A DNA stretch of 64,000 bases from Argentina anserina (GCF_933775445.1 NC_065874.1:14465001-14529000); one strand, 5' to 3'; positions 37,584 through 49,144 are shown, numbered from the stretch's first letter. Translations and numbers: made by a program. The notes: generated by a model from the letters alone, not told the origin.

Positions 37584-38178
37584 TGTTGGAGAGAAGAGAT
37601 CCTACATCTAAGAAGTGACAAAGAAAATAAAGTTTATAAGTGTGTGGATAATAATCAATTGTACCGAGGCATTTTGTGATTAAAACCCAACACATGTGAG
37701 GTGGCTAAGTTGGGACAATATCGGTACAGTTGGTCCACGGGCCACGCTTGTCACTGTTTAACATGGTATCAGAGCGGGTCCCTCTCCAGTCGCGCCTCCA
37801 ATCTGTCGTGGGCCCGAGTTGGGTGCCACTTTGTCATGGGCCCAAGATGGGTGTCATTATCATGTCATCGGAGAGTTTCCGATTGGACGGTCACCAAGTG
37901 TCGTTGGTTACTGGACCCTGGCTTATTTTGTCAGAGTATGTGGGATGTTAATCTGTCACGTGCAGACCTAAAAATTAGGTTGCACGGATAGTGAGTCATG
38001 TTGGAGAGGAGAGGTCCCACATCTAAGAAGTGACAAAGAAAATAAAGTTTATAAGTGGGTGGATAATAACCAATTGTACCGAGGCATTTTGTGATTAAAA
38101 CCCAACACCTGTGTGGTGGCTAAGTTGGGATAATATCGGTACAGTTAGTCCACGGGCCACGCTTGTCGCTGTTTAACA
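37584..38178 (+). mobile_element. TRIM (miniature LTR retrotransposon)
   Basis: Two 180-bp direct repeats (37584-37763 and 37999-38178) start TGTTGGAGAG and end TAACA. They surround a 235-bp non-coding interior that begins with the tRNA-Met primer-binding site TGGTATCAGAGC at 37764. A perfect 5-bp duplication AGTCA flanks the element (37579-37583 and 38179-38183). Small size, intact priming signal and no coding capacity define a TRIM. The LTRs differ at about 10 of 180 sites by eye (about 5.6%), so it looks older than the two Copia insertions. Confidence 0.95.
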
Positions 38179-38506
38179 AGTCACCCTATAGTTAATCTGA
38201 TTGCCCATCTTCAACTATAACATTGAGTCTCTAAACTAGATATGTATAGTCCTCATGAAGCAATTCGTACGTTGCCTCTATCACATACATCTCAACTCCT
38301 TGAACAAAAATGATTAGGTTTTGGCGTGCAACGTAGAAGATAACAACACAAATGTGAAATAGTGGAAGTTGCTGGGTACATATCAAACACTAATGGGCAC
38401 AGAACTTTCAAATTACATTGGTTATATTGTTATTATCTTCTTTTAGTAGGGCTCTTAAAGTAAAATTGTTTTTTTATTTTGTTGGGTCTATTAACTGATT
38501 GGAAAA

Positions 38507-39348
38507 TGCTAGACACCAAATAATTCTATCAAATATCAATACCAAATGACGTGGCAGTTGACATATCATCAAATTATATTTGACATGTACTCATGTGAAT
38601 TTTTATTTTTAAAAGTAAATAAAAAATATTTTGCTTAATTAGAAAACAAAATGTATATGATAAACAACAACAAGAAAACTCTAAACCAACCCCTTCAATT
38701 ACAACTAGTTCACCAGCCTTTCCTCCTTCTCCTCAATACAACTGGGAAAAAAAGCTTACCATTCTTTCGTTCAAAGTTAGAGATTGGTACAATTATAGTT
38801 CATTGGTAATTAATTCATGATCTATTATATAAGTCTAATGCAAGTTCTTATTCCAATGGGTTAATTAGTGAGGATTTGGAGGTGTTCTCATTCTGGAATA
38901 GAGGCAGATGGAGTTCCGCACGTTGATGAAATGATAGTCAAATATATCTCTACTGGGTTTTATAGATGAATTATGTATGAATTCTTATAGAGTGAGAATA
39001 AATGGTTGTGCTATTATATTATTATACAGTCCGCTAGATTTGTTGTATTTCTTTTTCGCTATTCAACCCTCCATGTTTGTATACTCATTTGATTCAAATC
39101 TATGCGTCACCCCAATTTATATGCAAACTCTTCGTTTGTTTGTGGATGGACACCAATCGATATTTTTAGGTGATTGTTCTTTCCATCTATTTTTTTGCTA
39201 ATTTTATTATTGATTTATAAATTAATTAAAAAGATCAATAAAATTTGCTGAAAATTATTTAATTAGATGTCGTGACACATAAGGCGCCAACTCAAGCGCC
39301 ACATAATTTGGTATTGATTTTTTGTATAATTTTTTGGTGTATGTAGCA
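38507..39348. mobile_element. Non-autonomous DNA element with ~50-bp inverted ends
   Basis: The left end TGCTAGACACCAAATAATT and the right end, reverse complemented (TGCTACATACACCAAA), align. Both continue through ATCAATACCAAAT and GTGGC. No target duplication is clear, so the superfamily is unassigned. The interior is AT-rich with no gene. Confidence 0.65.
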
Positions 39349-39530
39349 CTACTCATGTTTGTATACTCATTTGATTCGAATCTATGCGTCACCCCAATCT
39401 ATATGCAAACTCTTCGTTCGTTTGTGGATGGACACCAATTGATATTTTTGTTTGATTGTTCTTTCAATCTATTTTTTGCTAATTGATATATTGATTTATA
39501 AATTAATTAAAACGATCAATAAAGTTTGTT
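39069..39530 (+). repeat. Direct repeat pair, ~180 bp each
   Basis: Copies at 39069-39252 and 39353-39530 share CATGTTTGTATACTCATTTG, then TATGCGTCACCCCAAT and TTTGTGGATGGACACCAAT. They are diverged by point changes and small indels. The first copy is inside the inverted-end element and the second begins just outside its right end. Confidence 0.85.
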
Positions 39531-39567
39531 GGGAACAATATTTAACATCACCCTAAAAATTTTGGGT

Positions 39568-39943
39568 GTGTTTGAGGAGGAATGAAACGAGAATAATAAC
39601 GACGTAATGGAACATAACGTCACTCTTTATTGATAATAATGAGGCCTATATATAGGTATTACATAACCATAATCCCGTAAGATTCGAAGTCCTAATCTAT
39701 TACGGAGATACGAATCTATCTCTAACAGGAAACCTAATAAGGCTAAGACACATATGAGGGGTTTAGGGCAAAGTGCGTGATAACGTGTTTCAGGATGAAA
39801 ATTGTGTATTATTGAATGATATATGGGGCCTATATATATAGGCATTACATCACGTGAATCCCGCAGGATTCGGAGTCCTAATTTATTACAGAGATGCGAA
39901 TCTATCTCTAACGGGAAACCTAATAAGGCTAAAACACATATGA
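39568..39943 (-). repeat. Two adjacent copies of a short LTR, minus orientation
   Basis: Copies at about 39568-39757 and 39776-39943. Read on -, each starts TGTGTCTTAGCCTTATTAGG (or with TTTTAG) and includes AGAGATAGATTCG(C/T)ATCTC. Each then has a CCTATATATA TATA-like box; the 39776-39943 copy ends AACACGTTATCA. Only about 20 bp separates them, so they look like an element reduced to two LTRs by internal deletion. The same LTR family recurs at 46326-46520 and 46802-46971. Confidence 0.78.
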
Positions 39944-41620
39944 GGAAACAACGAAAAAATTGCCGAAAACTCACCGGAAAAATGGCGGCGGTCGTAGCTG
40001 GCCGTCAAGGAGGCCGGGGCAGCATGTTCGACAAGGGACGCCGGTGAGAACCGGATGGTGGCGCTGGAAACGCTGGCAAATTTCCAGAAGGCGGCCAAAA
40101 CACCGGAAATCGTTCCTGAAATGCTGGAACAGTAACCGGGAAAAACGACATCAATTTTGTCATTTCAAGGTCCGTTTTCTGAATTTTAAGGTCCAAATTC
40201 ACAATGTAGTACTATTGGAGTCCCATGTAACCCAAAAGCGCGGCCAATTTAAAAACCACGTGAGTTGCAAACGTTGACCATTCATGCTAGGTTTAAAGCA
40301 AATAAAATTCTCACAAGTTCATCTTGTAAACAAGAAATACGAGAAATTTTATTGAATATGCCAATATTTAATACAACACAAACAAGCTTCTGATTGCAAT
40401 AGACGACTTAAGCTAAAGTCGAGCAAGAAACATGGCACGGCGAGGTCCTCTCTATACACCGGAGCCCTTCCTTCATTTAATCAACGTTATTGTTAATTTG
40501 TACAGTTCACATTCTTTGGCTCTACCCAAAATTATCTAGTACTAGGTCTTTCACAACAAGAACGTCATACTTGAAAAATAGTAAGCATAAAACATAGTCA
40601 AAATCGATTGACTAATCAAAAGTCCGTAGCAACAAAATCTTGTATATCGGATCGGGCGGAGCCTTCGCCTGAGGCTCAAAAAAAAATTTGCTTATTTGAG
40701 AATGAAAGAATGTTACGTTTCCATCTCCAAATTTCCCTCAATAAATAGATACAAGTGCCAAACATTGGCATGTGTTTCTTGGATGTGGAGCATGCATCAA
40801 GGTCAACTCTGGTAATACAACGTCATAGACGATTATTGAATCACTTTAAGTGTGTCCCATAGAATTCATTATTTTTGGGATCTTTTGTCAGCTGTTTCAG
40901 AGTAATGAATTTCAACTAAAATAAATGAGTATGTAAACCTTGGTATTATCGTTTATAGACATGAGTTTAAGAAAACTCAAACATTCAAAAAACAGTCGCG
41001 ATGACGACGCATCCATAAGAAACGAGGGTTGCATATGTTTCGAAAAATCGAAACTATTCAAGTATGTAACCGGAATTAGAAGGGTTGTGATGTATATGGT
41101 CACAAAATAATCTATGTATATCGGAAATTCTCATGATCGCACTCAAAACATCGGTGCACTCAGGCGACTACACGAAATCGATTTCTTCCCTTTAAAATAA
41201 TAACGTGACTCCCTCAAGACCATCACACGAAAAACATCGACCAAGAAGGGAATCACATCCCTCTTTGGTCTCATCGGCGTTATAAGAAAGGCAGGAAAAT
41301 AGACATGAAGAAGGCTAATAGCGCCCGATAATATATATATATATATATATATGTATGTTCAAAAACAGCAACTTTAAGAAAAACATACTTGTTGGTCTGC
41401 CAAATAGACCACATATGATTAAATTACTCTGCAAATCGATCGTCATGTAGGAAGCTGCTGGATGAATTCTTTTTCAATCTTCGTCTGATAACATAAAAAT
41501 CTTAGGAGGATACGATTGAAATCGCATGTAGATGACAAAAGTATTGTCCATCTCGGCATGAATGTCATCACCATAGTACGACGAGTGATCACTTTTCCTA
41601 TACGAACACGTGAAAAATTA
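39944..41620. other. Retroelement-like debris, no intact gene
   Basis: Contains a GC-rich patch (about 39960-40140) of the kind that follows the short LTR elsewhere. The rest is mixed sequence with a TA run at 41329-41352. No domain is recognised on either strand. Confidence 0.4.
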
Positions 41621-41639
41621 GTTAGAAACTAAACGTGCA

Positions 41640-42291
41640 ATGAAACATAAATAAATTAATAGGAAAAGGAAAAGGAACAATAGAGTGTAAAGCCCAATGG
41701 GCTATTGGGCTTGGAGAGCCAGAGGCCCAGAAGGAGGGGGCTGCTGGTTGGGTCGGGTTAGGGGATGTCGATACGGGTCGGATCGTGCAGATCCGGGTCG
41801 AGTAGATACCGCGTTGCGTCGCATGGAAGAGGGAAGACGTCGGAAATGACAAGAGAGGCAGCGGCGATCCGAGTGGCCTGGGCTGAGCGGGTCGACGCCA
41901 TTGAGGCAGGGAGTCTCTAGGCGTCATCGCCGATGGTCGTGCGATTTGACTGCAGCGACACTGGGCTCGCATCTGAAGTCGGAGCATCGCAGATTAGCGT
42001 CGTTCGACGTGCGATTGATGAAGGGGAGCATCATGGCGCTACTGGGTTGTCGTCGATGCCACAAGCTTATTGGGTTGAACGGACGGACGTCCGAGATCCG
42101 ATGGGGAGGCCAGATCAGAGAGGATAGAGTCTGGGTGACCAGAGAAATTTCCTGGGTGCCCATAGCAAAATCGATTTTCTTCATCTTCCGTCGAATTTTT
42201 TCATGACAGAAGGAATTTTATGTCTTCTTCTGTCGAATTATTTTCATGACAGAATGAGATTTTTCAGAAATTAAGGTTCTAAATGATACGA
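41640..42291 (-). other. Retroelement leader-like sequence, minus strand
   Basis: Read on -, this GC-rich segment contains a frame with SFWASGSPSPIAHWA. A near match, PFWAYGLPSPIALWD, occurs on + at about 47345-47385 downstream of the short LTR. The pair indicates the same repetitive element family in opposite orientations. No protein domain can be named. Confidence 0.5.
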
Positions 42292-42299
42292 CCCGAATC

Positions 42300-45066
42300 T
42301 AGGGCTCGTCAACGGGCCGGGCCTTAATAAATTTAAATAAGTGGCGGGCCGGGCCGGGCCGGATATTTTCAAAAATACGAAGATCCAAGCCCGCCCATCT
42401 AAGGCGGGCCTTGCGGGCTTTTGCGGGCTTGGTCGTGCCGGGCCTTGCGGACTTTTACGGGCCGGGCCTTACGAGCTTGTATTATAAAAATAATATAATA
42501 CTCTGATTTAAGGGTTTGAAACAATAAAATAATTATTAGAAAACATTCTAAAACAAAAGTCACAAATAAATTCTAGTTTCGAAATATTGTCGATCGACAC
42601 CAATAGATGTGATCGATAGATATATTTAGAGACCGTGTAAAAATTACATCCAATTCGGACCACGTTTAACCGTCGGAATTTTAGGTCAACAAAAAAAAGG
42701 CGTTTTCACATAATAAAACTTCATTGACCGGGGCTTTGCCAAATGGTTTTCTCGTTGCGATAACGCACGATCAGTGACAAAAATTAGGTGATTTCAAATA
42801 TGTAAACAAATTTCCGCATTCGCATCTTGGTAATTGGTCCCCCCTTATGACATATTAGTGTTGTTTTTGGTTTACCGGAAATTTGGACGGTTAAACGATG
42901 TCTAAATTGGATGAAATTTTAAAATGATCATTAAATATATATATTGATCACATCGGATGGTGTCGATCAATTTCGAGAAGTTTCCTTCATATAGCTGTTT
43001 CATAATGTGATAGTTTTATCATAAACCTAGTATAAATGTTATAATACATTAGTGGACACTTCGGCGATCGACAACTTCAATTCAAAAGATGGTCGATCGA
43101 CACCAGTAGATGTGATTGGTATATATATTTAAGAAACCCGTAAAAATTTGGTCCGTTTTGGACATGATTTGACCGTTCGTACCAACGGTCAACTAAAAAA
43201 AGAGGCGTTTTCACATATTTAAACCCCATTGACCGGGGTTTTTCCAAATAGATTTCTTCAGTTCGACCGCGCACGATAGGTAACAAAAATTAGGTGATTT
43301 CATATATGCAAACGGCTTTCGGCATTCGCATATTTGTAATAGGTCCTCCCTTATTACATATTAGTGGTGTTTTCGATTTACCGATAATTCCGACGGTTAA
43401 ACGAAGTCCGAATGAGATGAAAATTTTACAGGGTCACTAAGTATATATACCAATCACATCGGCTAGTGTCAATCGATTCTGATAAGTTTCCTTCATATAG
43501 TCACTTCATAATGTGATAGTTTTAGTATAAACCTAATATAATTGTTATAATACATTAGTGGACACTTCGGCGATCGACAATTCCAATTCAAAATATGGTC
43601 GATCAACACCAGTAGATGTGATCGGTATATATATTTAGGGAACCCGTAAAAATTTCGTCCGTTTTGGACATGGTTTGACCGTTCGTACCAACGGTCAACT
43701 AAAAAAAGAGGCGTTTTGACATATTTAAACCCCATTGACCGGGGTTTTGCCAAATAGATTTCTTCAGTTCGACCGCGCATGATAGGTAACAAAAATTATG
43801 TGATTTCATATATGCAAACGGCTTTCGGCATTCACATATTTGTAATAGGTCCTCCCTTAGGGCATATTAGTGGTGTTTTCGATTTACCAAAAATTCCGAC
43901 GGTTAAACGAAGTCCGAATTGGATGAAATTTTTACAGGGTCACTAAATATATGTACCAATCACATCGGCTAGTGTCGATCGATTCCGATAAGTTTCCTTC
44001 ATATAGTCACTTCATAATGTGATAGTTTTAGTATAAACCTAATATAAATGTTATAATACATTAGTTGACACTTCGGCGATCGACAACTCCAATCCAAAAT
44101 ATGGTCGATCAACACCAGTAGATGTGATTGGTATATATATTTAGGAAACCCGTAAAAATTTCGTCCGTTTTGGACATGGTTTAACCGTTCGTACCAACGG
44201 TCAACTAAAAAATAGGCGTTTTAACATATTTAAACCCCATTGACCGGAGTTTTGTCAAATAGATTTCTTCAGTTCGACCGCACACGATAGGTAACAAAAA
44301 TTATGTGATTTCATATATGTAAACGGCTTTCGGCATTCGCATATTTGTAATAGGTCCTCCCTTATGTCATATTAGTGGTATTTTTGATTTACCGAAAATT
44401 CTGACGGTTAAACGAAGTCCGAATTGGATGAAATTTTTACAGGGTCACTAAATATATATACCAATCACATCGGCTGGTATCGATAGATCCCGACAAGTTT
44501 CTTTCATATAGTCGCTTCATAATGCGATAGTTTTAATATAAACCTAATATAAAGGTTATGATACATTAGTAGACGCTTCGGCGATCAATAACTCTAGTTC
44601 GAAATATGCAAATGACCTTTGATGTTCGCATTTTGGTAATTGGTCTTCCCTTATGACATATTAGTGTTGTTTTTGGTTTACCAGAAATTTCGACAGTCAA
44701 ACGAGTTCCGAATTGGATGAAATTTTTGCAGGATCACTAAATATATATACCGATCATATCGACTGGTGTCGATCGATCCCGAGAAGTTTCCTTAATATAG
44801 TTGCTTCATAATGCAATAGTTTTATTCTATACCTAATAAAATATGTATGTATAATATTTTATTATTTGGCGGGCTTTTACGGGCCGGGCCTTGCGGGCTT
44901 TTGGCGGGCCGGTCCCACGAGCCGGGCCGGGTTTCACACCTCTAATTTAAGCCCGGCCATCTACCCACGGAAGAAGGCTTTCTCACGGGCCGGGCCGGGT
45001 AAAAGCCCGTCGGGCTTGCGGGCCTCCGTGGGTTTTTCGGGTCCGTGGGCTAAATGATGAGGCCTA
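42300..45066. mobile_element. hAT-type non-autonomous element containing a tandem array
   Basis: The ends TAGGGCTCGTCA and (reverse complement) TAGGCCTCATCA form a short terminal inverted repeat. A perfect 8-bp direct repeat CCCGAATC flanks the element (42292-42299 and 45067-45074), the target length of hAT transposons. Both subterminal zones (about 42310-42480 and 44865-45060) are crowded with GGGCCGGGCC and GCGGGCTTTT motifs, candidates for transposase-binding repeats. Between them lie about 4.5 tandem copies of a 506-bp unit. No transposase domain is present, so movement would need a transposase supplied from elsewhere. Confidence 0.9.
42579..44845 (+). repeat. 506-bp tandem repeat, ~4.5 copies
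   Basis: The anchor GACACTTCGGCGATCGAC recurs at 43055, 43561, 44067 and (diverged) 44572, giving periods of 506, 506 and 505. A partial copy begins near 42579. The last copy has lost part of its start and ends near 44845. Each unit carries the palindrome-like GACCGTTCGTACCAACGGTC, or a one-base variant, and TCCGAATTGGATGAAATTTT-like sequence. Short minus-strand frames recur with the period but shift and truncate, so I do not call them genes. Confidence 0.95.
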
Positions 45067-45074
45067 CCCGAATC

Positions 45075-46320
45075 TTTTACGATTCGTTGCGATAATAGTT
45101 TTATATTTTACTCGGAACGAGAGTCGTACTACGGGTGACGACTCTAAAAGTTGATTTTTTTGATGCGTAAGTTTTTCAGGAAAACTTCCTTCACGAAAGT
45201 CGTAGAGCCCGTCGATACGAATTCGTGGACATGCGGCACGCCTAAATCAGAGTTCGTACGGGAAAGTTATGAATCAAAAAACGTATTTGGGCATTTTTGG
45301 AAATAAGTATAAATATGGGTAAAATATCAGGAAAAAAAAAAGAAAGGGAGAGAAAATCCTTCGGCACTGTTCACCCGAGGGAACCCCGATTTTCGCCCCG
45401 CCGGTTCTCTCTCCTCCGGTCGCCACCGGTCACGTTGGAAGCGCGCCGCTGACCCCTGCAGGTCTGTGGCGGTGGCGCACCCCCTCTCGTCGCCTGGAGC
45501 TCGTCGCCACACCATGAAGCCGAGAGGCCTAGTCGGCGTTGCTCCCTCCTCCGGTCACCATAGGCCACGAAATCGGTCCCAAAAGAAGCGTAAGGAGCCG
45601 TATAGCAAACCCTCCAAAGGAATCGAATCAATTCGCCTTGAGGTAAGAGATCGACGATATGAAATTCCAGGGTTCATAATTTGGGATTTTTTCTATTTGA
45701 TTTCGATTGATGGGTTTAGACTCCGAATTGGCCTTAGTAGTGAACTAGAAAGTTGTTAGAAATGTTGTATAGATTGTGTTGATGAAATTTGATGATGATT
45801 GGAGGTCGCGGGTACCGGCGCCGCCGCCACTGTTCCGACGGCGCCTGGCGCCGGAATCCGACCGAGTGTAGGGCTCAAAATAACCCTCTCGGTGTAGGGA
45901 ATTCGTGAATACCTTGTGAGATTGGATTGATGAAGTTAAGGATCGTTAGGATTTGTTGAAAACACGCGTTATCGGGTTTGTAAATCGTGAAAATCCACCT
46001 GTTGAATTGATCTTGTTTTCGTCATAGGATATAAGGATTAATTAATCGGACTTACTAGATGTGTTGGTGGTTGACTTGGTCGAAAATGGGATTCTCGGCT
46101 TATTTCCTCGACCAAAATGGTGTTTATCTTACTAAGTTGAACTACAAATGGCTTGATCCCTTGTAAAGGGTACGTAGGCAACCCAACTAAGGTTTGGGTG
46201 CAGCCACAATTAAATTAGATTAGATTTCGGTTGCTGGTTTTAATTTTGGTTTTAACGCATAATTAGGTTAATTTTTGGGACGGGTCGTCTCACTAAACCT
46301 AGGAACTCAGGGTTAGAATT
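45075..46320 (+). other. Probable LTR-retroelement fragment, non-coding
   Basis: Contains a TATA-like box (AAGTATAAATATGGG near 45305), a GC-rich leader, and GATCCCTTGTAAAGGGTACG (starts about 46155), which continues TAGGCAACCC. A CCCTT...GGG.TACGTAGGCA motif is common in plant gypsy-type LTRs. Sequence left of the hAT element (about 41640-42291) may belong to the same host repeat. The short open frames on both strands near 45330-45760 are GC-rich leader artefacts. Confidence 0.45.
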
Positions 46321-46325
46321 ACGTG

Positions 46326-46971
46326 CTGATAACGTGTTTGAGGAAGAACGAAACGAGAATAATAACGACGTAATGGAACATAACGTCACTCTTTATTGAC
46401 GATAATGGGGCCTATATATAGGCATTATACAACCATAATCTCGTAGGATTCAGAGTCCTAATCTATTACGGAGATGCGAATCTATCTCTAATAGAAAACC
46501 TAATAAGGCTAAGACACACATGATGGTAGAATAATAATTCTCCTAGAACATAGTGGAATTAAGGATTATTTGTAATCATCCAAGATCGTGAATGGTATAT
46601 AACATTGATGATAATAATACTCACATATCATTGAATTTTTTAATTAGATTTTAATTGTTTTCATTCATGGTATGTACTTGCATTAAAACCTAGGAGAAGC
46701 AAACCCCCATCGAACAAAAAAAATCAAACCCAGCCATGTCTGATAAAAAATTTCATAGCGAAATTTAAAAAAGAAGAAAATATTCCGGGAGAATTATTAT
46801 TCTACTCTTGTGTGTTTTAGCCTTATTAGGTTTCACGTTAGAGATAGATTCGCATCTCTGTAATAAATTAGGACTCCGAATCCTGCGGGATTCACGTGAT
46901 GTAATGCCTATATATATAGACCCCCGATATCATTTAATAATACACTATTTTCATCATGAAACACGTTATCA
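46326..46971. repeat. Head-to-head pair of short LTRs (large palindrome)
   Basis: A minus-strand copy (46326-46520) and a plus-strand copy (46802-46971) of the short LTR face each other. The inverted symmetry continues past the LTR edges through GTAGAATAATAATTCTCC (about 46526) and GGAGAATTATTATTCTAC (about 46787). About 245 bp of AT-rich sequence forms the centre. The plus copy ends AACACGTTATCA and runs into a GC-rich leader at 47000-47300. Confidence 0.8.
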
Positions 46972-46999
46972 CGCACTTTTCCCTAAAACCCTGAACTTT

Positions 47000-48240
47000 T
47001 AGAGCCCTAGAATTTTTTTTCTCCACCGCCGGCCGCCTTCGTCTCCGACCTCCGGCATCTTTCCGTCGACGCAGCCCCTGCCCGCCGCTCCTTCTCGCCG
47101 CCACTGTAGACACCCTTCAGCCTTTGCCGACCCCTGCAGCCACGGCAAACCTCCTGCCCGCAACCCCTGCACGCAGCCTCGCTGCCCCGCAGGGTCTCCT
47201 CCGCATTTGCTCCGCAAAAACATCTTTTTGCCCCGCAAGTCCCCGCATCAAAGCATTCAAAATTGCTCCCCCCACATATCACGCAAGAAACACGAACTTC
47301 ACAAGCAAAGTTTTTGCTCAAGAGAAGCTACTCTCGTCTTCTCTACCCTTTTGGGCCTATGGCTTGCCGAGCCCAATAGCCCTTTGGGATTCATACTATA
47401 TTTTCTTTTCCTTTTTCTTTTTCCTATTTCATTATTTAAATGTTCATTGGCACATTTTTATTTCTAACGATATTTCACGTGCTCGTATATTGGGCCCCAA
47501 AAGGAGGGCCTAGACCTAAACATTCTTCAAGGACACAAGAATACCATCAGCCGCCGAAGGAACCTGCCCCGACTCAACTGGAACCGCCGCCGTCGGAACA
47601 CCCACAACAATGTCTACCCACAGTCGCCGGACCATTACCATCATCGACGCTCCATTGTTACTGCTCCTAGGATGAGCGCCGCCTCAAACAGGCCCAAATG
47701 CAGTCTGCCTCATCCAAAAACACACCCCCAGATCAGATCTCGTCTGACCCAAAGCACGCTTCCAGATTTGCAACCCCCCGACCACCACCGCGCCCATATA
47801 ATCGCTCCCCTCCGACGAAAAATCCAGCGAGCCCAGAGCCAAAACCCGATTAGTGACCCGATCTCCCTGTTCCCGACAACCAACCCCGATCTAACTTCTA
47901 ATGAGGAGGGTGACACACAACCCACGAGGGGTCGACAAGGCCGACCTGTCAGACGACGGCGATGGGCTTGCCGCCGGACAAGAAACGCAAACAAATTTTT
48001 TCCTCTCAAGCCCGTGAGGCACGTTCCTCTCGAACTATTTTTTAAACTTTTCCGGAGAGGGACTCACATTCATAAGATTTCTAGTTCTAATAGGTTTGTT
48101 ATTTCCTAGGTTTAGTATTCAATAATGGTTTTAATTAAGTTTGTTTGAAATGTGTGTTTTTTTTTTTGCATCTTCAACAAGATGATGGAAATTAAAATGA
48201 TTGGAAAGTTAGTTTTATGTATGTATATATGTTTTAGTTA
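47000..48240. other. GC-rich retroelement leader and unassigned sequence
   Basis: The first part (to about 47515) follows a short LTR and carries the leader-like frame described at 41640-42291. From 47520 to 48110 a Pro/Arg-rich frame is open but has no recognisable domain, and base composition rather than selection may keep it open. No gene is called. Confidence 0.4.
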
Positions 48241-48243
48241 CAA

Positions 48244-48645
48244 CAGTCCCCATCCAGAGTGAAGGTTCACTCTGAAGTTTCAGAGTGAAGTTCCAATTTT
48301 GGCACACTTTTCGGTCAAATTTTTTCACCATAAGCGATTCAATATTTAGTTATGCTATTCAAGATCATCTCTATAAAATTTCATCCAATTTGACAATAAT
48401 TTGAGCTTTCAAAATTGAGATTTACACGAACGGTTCACGTTGAACAGTTTTAATTCATTCATTGATTTAATCTAATTTCAATACCTTAACGATGTCCGAA
48501 TTAGATGAAATTTTGTAGAGATGTTCTTGAATAGCATATCTAAATATTGAATCGCTTATAGTGAAAAAATTTGACCGAAAAGTGTGCTAAAATTGGAACT
48601 TCACTCTGAAACTTCATAATAAACCTTCACTCTGGATAGAGACTA
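48244..48645. mobile_element. Fold-back MITE with ~170-bp arms
   Basis: The left arm begins CAGTCCCCATCCAGAGTGAAGG and the right arm is its inverted counterpart (read on -: TAGTCTCTATCCAGAGTGAAGG). Symmetry continues through CACACTTTTCGGTCAAATTT and AGCGATTCAATATTTA. The repeated flank is TTAGTTACAA (48234-48243 and 48646-48655), a 9-10 bp duplication that suggests a Mutator-like origin. The right arm contains GATGTCCGAATTAGATGAAA, very similar to a segment of the 506-bp hAT-borne unit. Confidence 0.85.
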
Positions 48646-49144
48646 TTAGTTACAAAACAAGTATCATTTGTATCACGCTCACTTTATCAGATAATGTCAT
48701 GATTGTATATATCACGTTAGGGTGAAATTTAAAACAGTTTAATCGATTGTTTTCTTTTGCATGTATGTAATTTCTAGTTAAAAAGATTTAATCTTTACAA
48801 ATTTTATTTTTATTTTTTGTTCTTAGAATATTGAAATATAAAATCATTACAAACATCGAAGAACATATAAAATTTACGAAAAATGAATCATCTTCGTGAT
48901 TCATAGGAAACAAAGAATACCTAACTCACAATAAGTTATTTGTTTCAGTCGGATTAACAACTCAAATGATGTAATAAATTTTATGAGTTTACTCATACCC
49001 ACCCGCCAATGTGTGACAATGTCGCTAGACTCAGATACCTTTATAATTAAATTTTAAAAATATTTTTTTGATCGGAATTAAATTTTATTTTTAACTGATT
49101 CGCTAAGAAAGTAAACAAAATTAAAGAAGGGGTAGATTTACTGC

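Noticed and set aside
43077..43792. Repeated minus-strand ORFs that might be a tandem gene family
   Set aside because: They follow the 506-bp repeat period and differ in length and end points between units. Composition shows no codon bias.
42579..44845. CRISPR-like or other repeat-spacer array
   Set aside because: The unit is a continuous 506-bp tandem repeat with no unique spacers, and the genome is plant nuclear.
47672..48109. Pro/Arg-rich ORF of 145 codons
   Set aside because: It is open mainly because of GC-rich composition, overlaps an equally open antisense frame, and follows a retroelement leader. No domain is visible.
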